Source: Thalassospira sp. MCCC 1A01148 (GTDB lineage Bacteria; Pseudomonadota; Alphaproteobacteria; Rhodospirillales; Thalassospiraceae). From it: a stretch of DNA of 64,000 nt. The stretch covers positions 1,240,001 through 1,304,000 of the forward strand of contig NZ_LPVZ01000020.1 in NCBI RefSeq assembly GCF_001613795.1. Direction: 5' to 3'. Position 1 is the first letter of the stretch. Each line of letters begins with the position of its first letter. Made by a program: the position numbers and the translations under genes. The notes under the pieces are model-generated. The model made no database searches. It was not told the origin of the DNA and saw nothing but the letters and a program-made list of their open reading frames with translations. Shown piece after piece: positions 18,434 to 27,993 of the stretch.

Positions 18434-21175
18434 GTGACCTACAAGATCAAAAAGCAGCGCGAAATCATCGACCGCAAAAAGGTCTTTGCCGAGCTTGAGG
18501 CCATCGCCAACGATCCCGCACTCAAGAGTTTCAAGCGGCGCACCGCCGTTCTCAATAAGCTGAAATCGGTGCTGGAGTCCGGGCGAGCGGTTATCCGCGC
18601 GCGTTTTGAAGAAAGCAATTCCGGGCAGGACACGGTCTTTTCCAACAGTTTCCTGATGGATCAGATCGTGCGTCTGATCCATGATTTTGCCACCACATTT
18701 GAATATCCCCTGCACAATCCGACCAATGAACAGCGCATGTCGGTGGTGGCCGTCGGCGGCTATGGCCGGGGCGATATGGCGCCGCATTCGGATGTCGATA
18801 TCCTGTTTCTGTTTCCCTACAAACAGACTGCGCATGGTGAACAGGTTGTCGAATTCATCCTTTATATGCTGTGGGATCTGGGCCTTAAGGTCGGCCATGC
18901 GACGCGCTCGGTCGATGATTGCCTGCGCATGGGCAAACAGGACATCACCATTCGCACCAATCTGCTTGAAAGCCGCTTTGTCTGGGGGGATGAAGAAACC
19001 TATCACCTGTTCCGAACCCGCTTCATCGAAGAGCTGGTCAAGGGCAGCGGCATCGAATTCATCGAAAAGAAGCTTGGCGAACGTGACGAACGCCATACGC
19101 GAATGGGGGATTCACGCTATGTGGTTGAACCCAACGTCAAGGATGGCAAAGGCGGCTTGCGCGATCTCCATACCCTGTTCTGGATCGGCAAATACCTTTA
19201 TCGGGTCAACTCCCCGATGGAGCTGGTCGAACTCAAGGTCCTGACCCGCAAGGAGGCGCGCGGCTTCCTGAAGGCACAGAACTTCCTGTGGGCGGTGCGT
19301 TGCTGGTTGCATTACCTGTCTGATCGCGAAGAAGACCGTCTGACCTTTGACATGCAGCGCGAAATTGCCGAACGGCTTGGCTATACCGATCATGCCGGGG
19401 CATCTGGCGTCGAACGCTTCATGAAGCACTATTATCTGATGGTGAAGCATGTCGGGAATCTGACGCGCATCTTCTGTGCCGCCCTTGAAGAAAGCCATCA
19501 GCGCCGCCCGCTGATCCGCTTTCCCGGCAAGCTGTTTGGCACCAAGGAAATTGACGGATTTGAATTGCGCAATGACCGCCTGACGGTCGAAAGCCTTGAT
19601 GTCTTCAAAAAGGACCCGATCAAGATCCTGCGCCTGTTTCTGGTCGCCCATCAAAACGGTGTGGGCATTCACCCCGAAACGCTCCGCTGGGTGACACAAA
19701 GCCTGAAATACGTTGATCACAAGCTGCAAAACGATCCCGACGCCAACGAGGTTTTCCTTGAAATCCTCACCCAGCGCGACAGCCCGGATGTTGCGCTTCG
19801 TAAAATGAACGAGGCCGGGGTTCTGGGGCGTTTCATCCCCGATTTCGGGCGTGTCGTTGCCCAGATGCAGTATGACATGTACCACACCTATACCGTGGAC
19901 GAGCATACCATCCGCGCCATCGGCATCCTCAATCAGATTGAAAGTGGCGAACTTGCCGAAGACGCCCCTGTCGCGACCCGCATCATGGGTCAGGTGATTT
20001 CACGGCGCGTCCTTTATGTCGCTGTGCTCTTGCATGATATCGCCAAGGGACGCGGTGGCGATCATTCCGAACTGGGTGCCGAAGTCGCTGAAAAGCTGTG
20101 CCCGCGTCTGGGGCTGTCCCCGGCTGATACCGAGGCGGTCGCCTGGCTGGTCAAGGCGCATCTGTGGATGAGCCTGACGGCGTTCAAGCGTGATCTGAAT
20201 GATCCCAGCACCATTCGCGCCTTTGCCGATCTGGTGCAATCCCAGGAACGCTTGCGCTTGTTGCTGTGCCTGACGGTGGCCGATATCCGTGCGGTCGGTC
20301 CCAATGTCTGGAATGGCTGGAAGGCGACCCTTCTGCGCGAACTTTATTACGCCACTGATGACATGCTCTCGGGTGGTCTGAATGCCGATAGCCGCGATTC
20401 GCGCGTTGCAAATGCACAAGCAGCGCTCCGCGATGCGCTGAAAGACTGGCCGGAACAGGATATCGAAGACTTTATCGAGCGCGGTTATCCGTCCTATTGG
20501 CTGAGTTTCGATACCGATATTCACGTTCATCACGCACACCTGACGCACAAGGCCCGTGAATCCGGGGCCGATATCACGGTCGATGTGCGAATCGATACAG
20601 AAATCGACGCCACCGAAATCACTGTGCATTGCACGGACCATCCCGGCCTGTTTTCCCAGATTGCAGGCGCAATGGCGCTGTGTGGGGCCAACGTGGTCGA
20701 TGCAAAGATCCTGACCCTTGCCGATGGCATGGCACTTGATACCTTTTTCGTGCAGGACACCAATGGCGAGGCGTTTAACGACTCCACCAAACTCGAACGC
20801 CTGCGCGAAACCCTGGAAAAGGTCATTTCCGGGCAGATTCGCCCCAGTCAGGAAATCGAACGCCGCCAGACCAAGGACAACAAGCACCGCACGGCCGTGT
20901 TCAAGGTCGAGCCCAATGTCATTATCGACAACAAGGCCAGCCGCACCCATACGGTGATTGAAATCACCGCGCGCGACAGACTGGGACTGCTCTATGACAT
21001 CACACGTGCGCTGCGCGATCTGTCCATGCAAATCGCCTCGGCCCGGATTTCCACCTTTGGCGAGCGCGCGGTTGACGTTTTCTATGTAAAGGATGTGTTC
21101 GGGCTCAAGATCGACAGCCGCACCAAGTTTGTCCAGGTCAAGGAAACCCTGACACAGGCGATTCGCAACGACTGA
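18434..21175 (+). CDS. glnD: [Protein-PII] uridylyltransferase/uridylyl-removing enzyme
   Basis: 913 residues from a GTG start. The nucleotidyltransferase domain carries VGGYGRGDMAPHSDVDILFL near residues 97-120. The HD domain has LLHDIAKGRGGDHSELG near 535, needed for uridylyl removal. Two C-terminal ACT domains (ITVHCTDHPGLFSQIAGAM and IEITARDRLGLLYDITRAL) sense glutamine. It modifies PII proteins GlnB and GlnK to signal nitrogen status. mutS and glnD are also adjacent in other alphaproteobacteria. Confidence 0.96.
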   Translation: MTYKIKKQREIIDRKKVFAELEAIANDPALKSFKRRTAVLNKLKSVLESGRAVIRARFEESNSGQDTVFSNSFLMDQIVRLIHDFATTFEYPLHNPTNEQRMSVVAVGGYGRGDMAPHSDVDILFLFPYKQTAHGEQVVEFILYMLWDLGLKVGHATRSVDDCLRMGKQDITIRTNLLESRFVWGDEETYHLFRTRFIEELVKGSGIEFIEKKLGERDERHTRMGDSRYVVEPNVKDGKGGLRDLHTLFWIGKYLYRVNSPMELVELKVLTRKEARGFLKAQNFLWAVRCWLHYLSDREEDRLTFDMQREIAERLGYTDHAGASGVERFMKHYYLMVKHVGNLTRIFCAALEESHQRRPLIRFPGKLFGTKEIDGFELRNDRLTVESLDVFKKDPIKILRLFLVAHQNGVGIHPETLRWVTQSLKYVDHKLQNDPDANEVFLEILTQRDSPDVALRKMNEAGVLGRFIPDFGRVVAQMQYDMYHTYTVDEHTIRAIGILNQIESGELAEDAPVATRIMGQVISRRVLYVAVLLHDIAKGRGGDHSELGAEVAEKLCPRLGLSPADTEAVAWLVKAHLWMSLTAFKRDLNDPSTIRAFADLVQSQERLRLLLCLTVADIRAVGPNVWNGWKATLLRELYYATDDMLSGGLNADSRDSRVANAQAALRDALKDWPEQDIEDFIERGYPSYWLSFDTDIHVHHAHLTHKARESGADITVDVRIDTEIDATEITVHCTDHPGLFSQIAGAMALCGANVVDAKILTLADGMALDTFFVQDTNGEAFNDSTKLERLRETLEKVISGQIRPSQEIERRQTKDNKHRTAVFKVEPNVIIDNKASRTHTVIEITARDRLGLLYDITRALRDLSMQIASARISTFGERAVDVFYVKDVFGLKIDSRTKFVQVKETLTQAIRND

Positions 21176-21718
21176 TCCCGATCTTTCAGCATAAAAGATG
21201 CGCACAAACCGGATCGACCCAATACCCATGCGCTACCATCAGCAACGCCACGGTATGGGTCAGATCCGGCTGTCCCGACCAATTTGGCCGGTACGGTGCT
21301 CGAATTATGTTTTGGAAATTGCGACGGACGAGGAAGGGTAAAACCAAATCCGACAGCGTGACCTGTTATCCACGGTGTCGAAATCCTCGGAGTGCAGCAG
21401 GTTGAGGTGGATCCCTGTATTCCCCGCCCGTCCAATATCGAGGCTCGCGTCCCAACGAATCCTCAGCGAGATCGAATTTAGGTCCTCTGCAACGCTTTTT
21501 CTGTGACGGCTGTCACAGGAGCCGCAAAAAAATCACCTGATTCAATCACTTTCACAAAAATGCGATATAAGCGCCGCCTGTAAGTGCCCGTCATTACGAC
21601 TTCTTCACTTTCGGCTGTCAGATTTTCTCACACATGCGGGACCGCCCGCAAAATTCGCCGCAATTGCCAGACACCTTGTCGGCCTTTTTACAGACGCCCT
21701 GTTTCGGAACGCCAACGC
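21176..21718. other. Intergenic region between glnD and murJ
   Basis: 543 bases with no supported gene. The only clear signal is the CRP-type palindrome at 21502-21517. A TATAAG-like hexamer at about 21565 could be part of the murJ promoter. Confidence 0.5.
21502..21517. promoter_or_regulatory. CRP/FNR-type palindrome upstream of murJ
   Basis: TGTGA-N6-TCACA exactly matches the CRP consensus core. It lies about 200 bases before the murJ start and 326 bases after glnD. Confidence 0.45.
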
Positions 21719-23266
21719 ATGTCGCTTGTCCGCTCTATTGCCACCGTCAGTGGTTTTACCTTGCTGTCCCGTTTGCTGGGATTTTGCCGCGACATTCTGA
21801 TCGCCGGGATGCTCGGTGCCGGGGGCATGGCCGATGCGTTCTTCGTGGCGTTCAAGTTCCCCAACCTGTTTCGCCGCCTGTTTGGCGAAGGCGCGTTTTC
21901 CGCAGCCTTCATCCCGCTTCTGGCTGGCGACATTGAAAAACGCGGTCTGGATATCGCCCGCGAATTTGCTGCGCGCGCCATGTCGATGCTGGTTCTGATC
22001 ACCGGCTTTCTGGTCGCAATCATCGAAATCCTGATGCCCTGGGCGATGTATGTGTTTGCGCCGGGTTTTGCCGAAGACCCGGAAAAATTCGCGCTCGCCG
22101 TCGAACTGTCGCGCATCACCTTCCCGTATCTTGCGTTTATTTCCGCCGTTGCGCTGATGTCAGGCGTGATGAATACGCTTCATCGCTATGCTGCGGCCGC
22201 AGCCGCGCCGATCATTCTCAATATCTGTCTGATCGGTGCCTTGCTTGGCCTGACACCGGTCACCGAAACACCGGCCCATGCCCTTGCTTGGGGGGTCGCG
22301 ATTGCAGGCGTGGCACAATTCGTTGCCATGGTGATTGCCTGCAAGCGGGCCGGTTTTGCCATCAAATGGCAGCTGCCACGCGTTGACGACCGGATCAAGC
22401 TTCTGGGCAAACGCATGATTCCGGGCATGATCGGGGCAGGCGTTTATCAGATCAATCTTCTGATCGACACCATGCTGGCGTCCCTTGTATCTGATGGCGC
22501 AGTTTCGTGGCTGTATTACGCCGATCGCGTTCAGCAACTGCCGCTTGGCGTAATTGGCATTGCCATTGGCACCGCCCTTTTGCCGACGCTTTCGCGCCAA
22601 TTGCAGGGCGATGATCCCAAAACCGCCATGTATAGCCAGAATCGCGGCATTGAAATCGCCCTCCTTCTGACCCTGCCGGCGGCGGTTGCCCTTGGTGTCA
22701 TGGGCCTGCCGGTGATCAATGTCCTGTTTGAACGCGGCGCCTTTGGATCCGAGGAAACCCTTATGACCGGCATGGCGCTGACCGTTTTTGCCTTTGGCTT
22801 GCCGGCCTCGGTTCTGGTCAAGGTGCTGGCACCGGGCTTCTTTGCGCGCGAAGACACCAAAACACCGATCCGCATTGGCATTTCCTGCATGGTGCTCAAC
22901 ATCGTTCTGATCGTGGTTTTGATGCCATGGTTCGGGCATCTCGGTATTGCAGCGGCCACCTCTGTCTCGGTGTGGGTCAATGCGATGTCGCTTGGCTTCC
23001 TTTTGCGTCGGCGCGGTGACCTGACATTTGATGCCCGCCTTTTAAAACGTGTGCCGCGCATTCTTCTGGCTTCCGCCCTGATGGGATCGGTACTTTGGTT
23101 TGCCATTGATGCCTTCTGGCAAAATGACGCGCTTTCGATCACACGCATCATCACCATGGCGATCTGTGTTGGCGGGGGCATGGCGGTCTATGCGGTCAGC
23201 GCCCAACTGCTTGGCGCGACCAGCTTTTCCGAGCTCAAGGCGACGCTCAGGGCCAAGAACCGATAA
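21719..23266 (+). CDS. murJ: Lipid II flippase MurJ
   Basis: Homology begins at MSLVRSIATVSGFTLLSRLLG, so I set the start at 21719 and 515 residues, although the frame is open from 21584. There are about 14 transmembrane helices. The MOP-superfamily marker RDILIAGMLGAGGMADAFFVAF and FRRLFGEGAFSAAFIP near the N terminus are typical MurJ. It flips undecaprenyl-linked peptidoglycan precursor across the inner membrane. In many alphaproteobacteria it follows glnD and precedes trpS, exactly as here. Confidence 0.95.
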   Translation: MSLVRSIATVSGFTLLSRLLGFCRDILIAGMLGAGGMADAFFVAFKFPNLFRRLFGEGAFSAAFIPLLAGDIEKRGLDIAREFAARAMSMLVLITGFLVAIIEILMPWAMYVFAPGFAEDPEKFALAVELSRITFPYLAFISAVALMSGVMNTLHRYAAAAAAPIILNICLIGALLGLTPVTETPAHALAWGVAIAGVAQFVAMVIACKRAGFAIKWQLPRVDDRIKLLGKRMIPGMIGAGVYQINLLIDTMLASLVSDGAVSWLYYADRVQQLPLGVIGIAIGTALLPTLSRQLQGDDPKTAMYSQNRGIEIALLLTLPAAVALGVMGLPVINVLFERGAFGSEETLMTGMALTVFAFGLPASVLVKVLAPGFFAREDTKTPIRIGISCMVLNIVLIVVLMPWFGHLGIAAATSVSVWVNAMSLGFLLRRRGDLTFDARLLKRVPRILLASALMGSVLWFAIDAFWQNDALSITRIITMAICVGGGMAVYAVSAQLLGATSFSELKATLRAKNR

Positions 23267-23307
23267 TCTGGCGGGAATGGTCAATCAGATTTGTGCGGAT
23301 ACGCGAA

Positions 23308-23350
23308 GCAAAACCGCAGGAAGATACATATCTTTCAAGGATTTGCGACA
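23308..23350 (+). repeat. 43-base intergenic repeat, copy A
   Basis: 35 of 43 positions match copy B at 27705-27747, without gaps. Each copy has weak dyad symmetry: GCAAAA[C/T]C near the left end and GAT/ATTT-G/AC near the right, with AAGA...TCTT inside. Confidence 0.6.
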
Positions 23351-23384
23351 AAGTAGCCCGTGCCAATCTGATTGATCCAAAGGA

Positions 23385-23481
23385 CAGTCGTTCTAATTGC
23401 CAACTCCTGCGTCTAACCCCTTGCACGTGATGCCGACCCGCGCGACGGGGTTTTTCTTGGATTTAGAAATTAGAACGACTG
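23385..23481. repeat. 97-base element with 14-bp perfect terminal inverted repeats
   Basis: CAGTCGTTCTAATT at 23385-23398 is repeated in inverted form at 23468-23481. The 69-base interior contains AACCCC/GGGGTT (23415-23420 and 23447-23452) followed by TTTTT. It could be a structured RNA, a compound terminator or a miniature transposable element remnant. Confidence 0.6.
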
Positions 23482-23681
23482 CCATTCCTGTCAGATTATC
23501 GGTTCTTGGCCCTACACGCGGAAAACCCGCCTGATCGCAATTAATCGACACGTTTCCAGACAAGCAGCTTGACCAAATCGGGCCAGACCCTAAACTCGCG
23601 CGCTGTTTGCTTGCATGCTCGTCCGCCGGCGGGTGTCCAAAACCTGGCGGAGTATGCAGGCCCTGTTAAACATAGATTGAA

Positions 23682-24698
23682 ATGGACGACGACGTTATGG
23701 AACGTGTGTTTTCGGGCGCTCAGCCCACCGGTAACCTTCACCTTGGCAACTATCTTGGCGCGATCCGCAACTGGGTCGAACTGCAGAAGAAATATGAATG
23801 CATCTTCTGCGTGGTCGACATGCATGCCATCACGGTCTGGCAAGACCCCAAGGAACTGCGTTCCAACATTCGCGAACTGGCGGCCAGCATGATTGCTTCG
23901 GGCATTGATCCGGAAAATCAGGTGCTGTTTAACCAAAGCCAGGTTTCCGCCCATGCCGAACTGGCCTGGATCTTTAACTGTGTCGCGCGCATCGGCTGGA
24001 TGAACCGCATGACCCAGTTCAAGGAAAAGGCGGGCAAGCATCGCGAAAACGCGTCGCTCGGTCTTTACGCGTATCCGAGCCTGATGGCGGCTGACATTCT
24101 TGCCTACAAGGCGACCCATGTACCGGTCGGCGAAGACCAGAAGCAGCACCTTGAACTGGCACGTGACATCGCCTTGAAATTCAACACCGATTACGAGGTC
24201 GAAGGCTTCTTCCCGCAGCCCGAACCCCTGATCCTGGGTCCGGCGACGCGTGTGATGTCACTGCGTGACGGCTCGAAAAAGATGTCAAAGTCCGATGCAT
24301 CGGACATGTCACGCATCAACATGACCGATGATGCCGAAACGCTGGCCAAAAAGATCCGCAAGGCAAAAACCGATCCGGAGCCGCTGCCATCCGAGGCCGC
24401 CGGTCTTGAAGGCCGCCCGGAAGCCAAGAACCTGATCACCATTTATGCTGCGCTTACCGACAGCACGGTCGATGCGGTTCTGGCAGAACATGGCGGCACC
24501 CAGTTCTCTGGCTTCAAACAGGCGCTGACCGACGTGGTTGTCGAAAATCTGGCACCAATTACCGAGGAAATGGCACGTCTGAAAGCCGATCCGGCCTATA
24601 TCGATTCCGTTCTGGCCAAGGGCGCGCAACGGGCTGACACCATCGCCCAGCCGATCCTCAAAGAGGTCAAGGAAATCGTCGGTTTCCTGAATGGCTGA
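23682..24698 (+). CDS. trpS: Tryptophan-tRNA ligase
   Basis: 338 residues from 23682, or 333 if the ATG at 23697 is used. Class I signatures are present: [11 protein letters not shown] (the HIGH motif) near the N terminus and [10 protein letters not shown] (KMSKS). [15 protein letters not shown] and [13 protein letters not shown] are TrpRS-specific blocks. It charges tRNA-Trp with tryptophan. It lies downstream of murJ but is separated from it by 415 bases. It ends at a strong terminator. Confidence 0.97.
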   Translation: MDDDVMERVFSGAQPTGNLHLGNYLGAIRNWVELQKKYECIFCVVDMHAITVWQDPKELRSNIRELAASMIASGIDPENQVLFNQSQVSAHAELAWIFNCVARIGWMNRMTQFKEKAGKHRENASLGLYAYPSLMAADILAYKATHVPVGEDQKQHLELARDIALKFNTDYEVEGFFPQPEPLILGPATRVMSLRDGSKKMSKSDASDMSRINMTDDAETLAKKIRKAKTDPEPLPSEAAGLEGRPEAKNLITIYAALTDSTVDAVLAEHGGTQFSGFKQALTDVVVENLAPITEEMARLKADPAYIDSVLAKGAQRADTIAQPILKEVKEIVGFLNG

Positions 24699-24724
24699 TC
24701 GCGCATAAACGATCTGAATATCAG

Positions 24725-24757
24725 AAAGCCCGCCGGTTGAACCCGGCGGGCTTTTTT
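24725..24757 (+). terminator. Terminator of trpS
   Basis: AAAGCCCGCCGG pairs with CCGGCGGGCTTT across a 6-base loop and is followed by TTTTTT. Confidence 0.92.
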
Positions 24758-24781
24758 GTTTTGATTTCGAAACGTGGCTTA

Positions 24782-26269
24782 TCAGATGGCGTTTCCAGAC
24801 TGTGTCGGGTTCTGCTGCATCGCCTGATATTTTTTCAGGCCATCCATCATCGTCTGGCTGAACCATGCCCCCACCGGGGCATCGCCGTTCATGTTACTCG
24901 TCGCCTGCTGCAACAGGGGATGGTTGGCAGGATCATCTTCAGCTGGCGCACTGGCCGGCATGGCAGATCCGCCCTCACGATTTGCATTGGCAACATCATA
25001 TCCGCCATAGGCCTTTGCCGGGCGATCATCGGCGACGGCATTGTTGCCGGCAACCGCATCTGCGGCCATGGTCTGGGCCTTGTCACGGCCAAGGGCGGCG
25101 TTAAAGCGCGCGGCCATTTCAGCCGCCGAAAGGGGCGTGCCATCCGCTGACGTCGTCTGAATTTCGGACGCTTTTCGTTCAGCAGCTTCGGCCTTCACCG
25201 CGTTTATCTTGGCATACTTGGTTTCATGGGCCGCCATTTCAGCAGAAATGGCAAACTGATTGGTCTGGCGGCTGAATCTCCCGCTGCTTGCTGCTCGTCC
25301 CCAGACGGTATCAGCATCTTTGGGAGTCGGACGACGCACCGGTTCGTTCGCAGCCGAGCTTGAAGATATGGTCTGGCTCAGAGTCGAAACCGGGTTGGTG
25401 GTTCCGGCCGAGGCCATGGCAACAGTCAGTTCTGCCGGATCGGATGCCTGGGTCGCTGCGGCAGAAGCCAAGGCAAGTTCCGCCTCGGGTTGCGCGGACG
25501 GCTGGGATGCGGCGGCTGTCGGGTTTGCCGGATTCTGGCTGGCTTGCGCAACCTGGGTTGCCTGCACGCCCTGCGTCGCCTGCATACCTTGCGCCCACGG
25601 CACATTCAAATCCGATGCCCGAACGCCAACGCTGCCCACGGCATCGGCCGAGGCCAGCATAGTCTGATCAACCGGTGTGGTCGGGGCGGACTGCACGATG
25701 GTCGCCTGTTCGGCCGTACTGGCCGGGTTGGCCTGATAGCCGTTCATCCATGGCAGAACCAGATCGCCTTGATAGGCACCGTTTTGCGCCACGGTTGTCT
25801 GCGGGTTTTTGGTTGCAGCCGTCGCATCAGCCACCGCCGTTCCATCGTCGATGCCACTGCCGCCAAAACTGTCTTCAACAAAGGCCATGACGTGGCTGCC
25901 GGTATCGTCACCCGTGACGGCGTCCACCACAGCATCAATTGCCGCACCGGCAAGGCCAAACACCCCGCCAAACAGACCACCGCCCGCGACGCGCGCGCCA
26001 TTGCCGATCTCGTCCCCGGTGAGCGAGCGATATATCATCCCGACACCGGGAATATGTTGCAAAGGATTGATCACATCGAGGACATCGGTGAACTCGAAAC
26101 CGTCCTCGCCAAACATGTATTGCGAGAATGTCCGGCCTTCGCCGTTGCCCGACAATTGATCGGCCGCATTGGACTGGGCAAACTTGCTGTCTGCCAGACC
26201 GTTCGCGCCACCTGCGCCACCAGATACGTTACCGGGCGAAATTTGCCGCCAATTCTCACCAATCGACAT
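24782..26269 (-). CDS. Hypothetical protein with glycine-helix and low-complexity Gln/Ala/Thr region
   Basis: 495 residues, no family recognised. The N-terminal 130 residues look ordered: DVLDVINPLQHIPGVGMIYR, then an RVAGGGLFGGVFGLAGAAID glycine zipper-like hydrophobic segment at about 93-113. The middle (about 150-330) is low complexity and rich in Ala, Gln, Ser and Thr, with imperfect repeats of the type MQATQGVQATQVAQASQ. The C-terminal third has RTSGRFSRQTNQFAISAEMAA-like helical sequence (here SSGRFSRQTNQFAIS). There is no signal peptide. The AGGAGG-like site before the start and coding bias support a real gene. Confidence 0.75.
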   Translation of the reverse strand: MSIGENWRQISPGNVSGGAGGANGLADSKFAQSNAADQLSGNGEGRTFSQYMFGEDGFEFTDVLDVINPLQHIPGVGMIYRSLTGDEIGNGARVAGGGLFGGVFGLAGAAIDAVVDAVTGDDTGSHVMAFVEDSFGGSGIDDGTAVADATAATKNPQTTVAQNGAYQGDLVLPWMNGYQANPASTAEQATIVQSAPTTPVDQTMLASADAVGSVGVRASDLNVPWAQGMQATQGVQATQVAQASQNPANPTAAASQPSAQPEAELALASAAATQASDPAELTVAMASAGTTNPVSTLSQTISSSSAANEPVRRPTPKDADTVWGRAASSGRFSRQTNQFAISAEMAAHETKYAKINAVKAEAAERKASEIQTTSADGTPLSAAEMAARFNAALGRDKAQTMAADAVAGNNAVADDRPAKAYGGYDVANANREGGSAMPASAPAEDDPANHPLLQQATSNMNGDAPVGAWFSQTMMDGLKKYQAMQQNPTQSGNAI

Positions 26270-26439
26270 GTCTGTCCTCCTCTTGCGATCTATTTTGCAA
26301 AAGGAGTGCCAGTTTTAGTGCGCGCTAACGCTTTGAATTATCGTAATTTTCTTGGGAAAGAATTTCGCCAGACTTGCCTGTCGGAATCTTCTGCCGGGTA
26401 GCATCGGCATCTTCAAGACTCGCAGCTTATAAGAGCGGC

Positions 26440-27603
26440 TTAGAACAAATGGCCCGCCCGGTCCTTTTTGGTCTGCAGATAAAACTCGTTATGACCATTG
26501 GACGGGAATTTGTGCGGGACACGCTCGGAAACCGTAACACCCCAGCTTTCAAGCCCGGTCAGCTTTTCGGGGTTATTGGTCAACAACCGCACACTTTCAA
26601 AGCCCATCTGACGCAGCATTTCGGCTGCCGGGCGATACACGCGCTCATCGGCGTCAAAGCCAAGTTCCTCGTTGGCATCAAGGGTATCAAACCCCCGATC
26701 CTGCAGGGCATAGGCGCGCAACTTGTTCACAAGCCCGATGCCACGCCCTTCCTGACGCAGATAAAGCACAACGCCGCCCTGCCCGCTTTTGGCGATTTCC
26801 GAAATCGCACCACGCAGCTGCGGTCCGCAGTCACAGCGCAGCGACCCGATCAGATCGCCGGTAAAGCATTCAGAATGCAGACGAATAAGCACCGGTTTGT
26901 CCCGGACCGGTTCATCAATCACAATCGCCAGATGTTCCTGCCCGCCATCTTCCGGGCGAAACGCAATCACGGTGACGTTTTCGGCATCTTCAAGCGGTAC
27001 GCGCGCTTCGCTGACCTGGCGCAAGGATGCGGCAGAGGCATTCTCATAGCCATTGATGCTTTCAGACTGCAAAACCAGCAAATTCTGCGCCCGCGCCAGC
27101 GTTTCAAGCTGATCGGCACTGACCGGCACGGTCACAACAGCAGGCAACAGGCGCGCAAGCTTTGCCAACCGGATGGCGGCATGTTCGGCCATGCTGATGG
27201 GGCGCCAGTCACCATCGGGAAGCGCATCCAGATCAAGCAACGGATTGGCAATTTCACCCAGACGATCGGCGTCCACGCCCGATTGCGTAGCACTAACAAA
27301 GGCAATGAACGGGTCATTTTTACACGCTTGGCCAAGCGATTTGGCGCGCACACGCGGGATCACAATTGCTGGTGCTGTATCGTTTCCGGCGATGTCGCAC
27401 AGACGTTCCAGACCATGCTGGGAAAGCGGCTCCGCCGCAATCACCGCCACACTGTGGGCTTCGCCATTGTCGTGCCCCTGAACCAGAACGATCTCGCCAC
27501 GGCGCAAATCTGCCACAGCGCGGGAAACCGTCACCAGATCGGTCGCCGGGATCAGATTGCTGTCATTTTGGGCCGTCACGGCGGAGCTTTGGGTCATCGG
27601 CAT
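26440..27603 (-). CDS. ribA: GTP cyclohydrolase II with degenerate RibB-like N-terminal domain
   Basis: 387 residues. The C-terminal half is a full GTP cyclohydrolase II: HSECFTGDLIGSLRCDCGPQL supplies the three zinc cysteines, followed by LRQEGRGIGLVNKLRAYALQD. The enzyme opens the imidazole ring of GTP, the first step of riboflavin synthesis. The N-terminal 185 residues align in layout with DHBP synthase (RibB), ending ISMAEHAAIRLAKLARLLPA. The acidic DDEDRENEGD-type active-site motif is replaced by QGHDNGEAHSV, so that domain is probably inactive. A separate RibB is expected elsewhere. Confidence 0.92.
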   Translation of the reverse strand: MPMTQSSAVTAQNDSNLIPATDLVTVSRAVADLRRGEIVLVQGHDNGEAHSVAVIAAEPLSQHGLERLCDIAGNDTAPAIVIPRVRAKSLGQACKNDPFIAFVSATQSGVDADRLGEIANPLLDLDALPDGDWRPISMAEHAAIRLAKLARLLPAVVTVPVSADQLETLARAQNLLVLQSESINGYENASAASLRQVSEARVPLEDAENVTVIAFRPEDGGQEHLAIVIDEPVRDKPVLIRLHSECFTGDLIGSLRCDCGPQLRGAISEIAKSGQGGVVLYLRQEGRGIGLVNKLRAYALQDRGFDTLDANEELGFDADERVYRPAAEMLRQMGFESVRLLTNNPEKLTGLESWGVTVSERVPHKFPSNGHNEFYLQTKKDRAGHLF

Positions 27604-27993
27604 CTTGTCTTTGTGATCACAACATCGCGATCTGGTGGCTATGGGGCTGGATAAAGACCCGGTTTAATTCATATAAGCGCATCAGGCGGCGCAATTGGTG
27701 ATGCGCAAAATCGCAGGAAGACGCGCATCTTTCAAGATTTTACGACATCACGTTTTAGACAAATCGCCCCTACTACCTAATCCGGGTTGGTCAGGAGTTA
27801 AAGGACCAATGCGAAAACAGTTTGTTCTTGAAAATACAACTTAAGATGCTGATCCTGTGGTCAGGTTTAACAATGCATACTGCATATATGGCGGGCCGGA
27901 CCCGAAAGCGCCACTAAAACAACCCGGTAAAATCAACATCAGGCGCAGACCCCGGATATGACGGCGGATCTGACAAGCAGCAAGGGATGGTGA
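27604..27993. other. Divergent intergenic region ribA / response regulator
   Basis: 390 bases. It holds copy B of the 43-base repeat. A tiny frame at 27809-27844 (MRKQFVLENTT) has AAAGGA just upstream and might be a leader peptide, but this is weak. No FMN riboswitch pattern was recognised upstream of ribA. Confidence 0.5.
27705..27747 (+). repeat. 43-base intergenic repeat, copy B
   Basis: Matches copy A at 23308-23350 in 35 of 43 positions, in the same orientation. It lies about 100 bases upstream of the leftward ribA start. Confidence 0.6.

Larger units (their letters stand above)
23267..23681. other. Intergenic region murJ-trpS with two unusual elements
   Basis: 415 bases without a protein gene. 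It contains one copy of a 43-base repeat (23308-23350) also found at 27705-27747, and a 97-base element bounded by a perfect 14-bp inverted repeat (23385-23481). Confidence 0.7.

Noticed and set aside
23385-23481. The inverted-repeat element considered as 4.5S RNA
   Set aside because: The conserved SRP loop sequence is absent.
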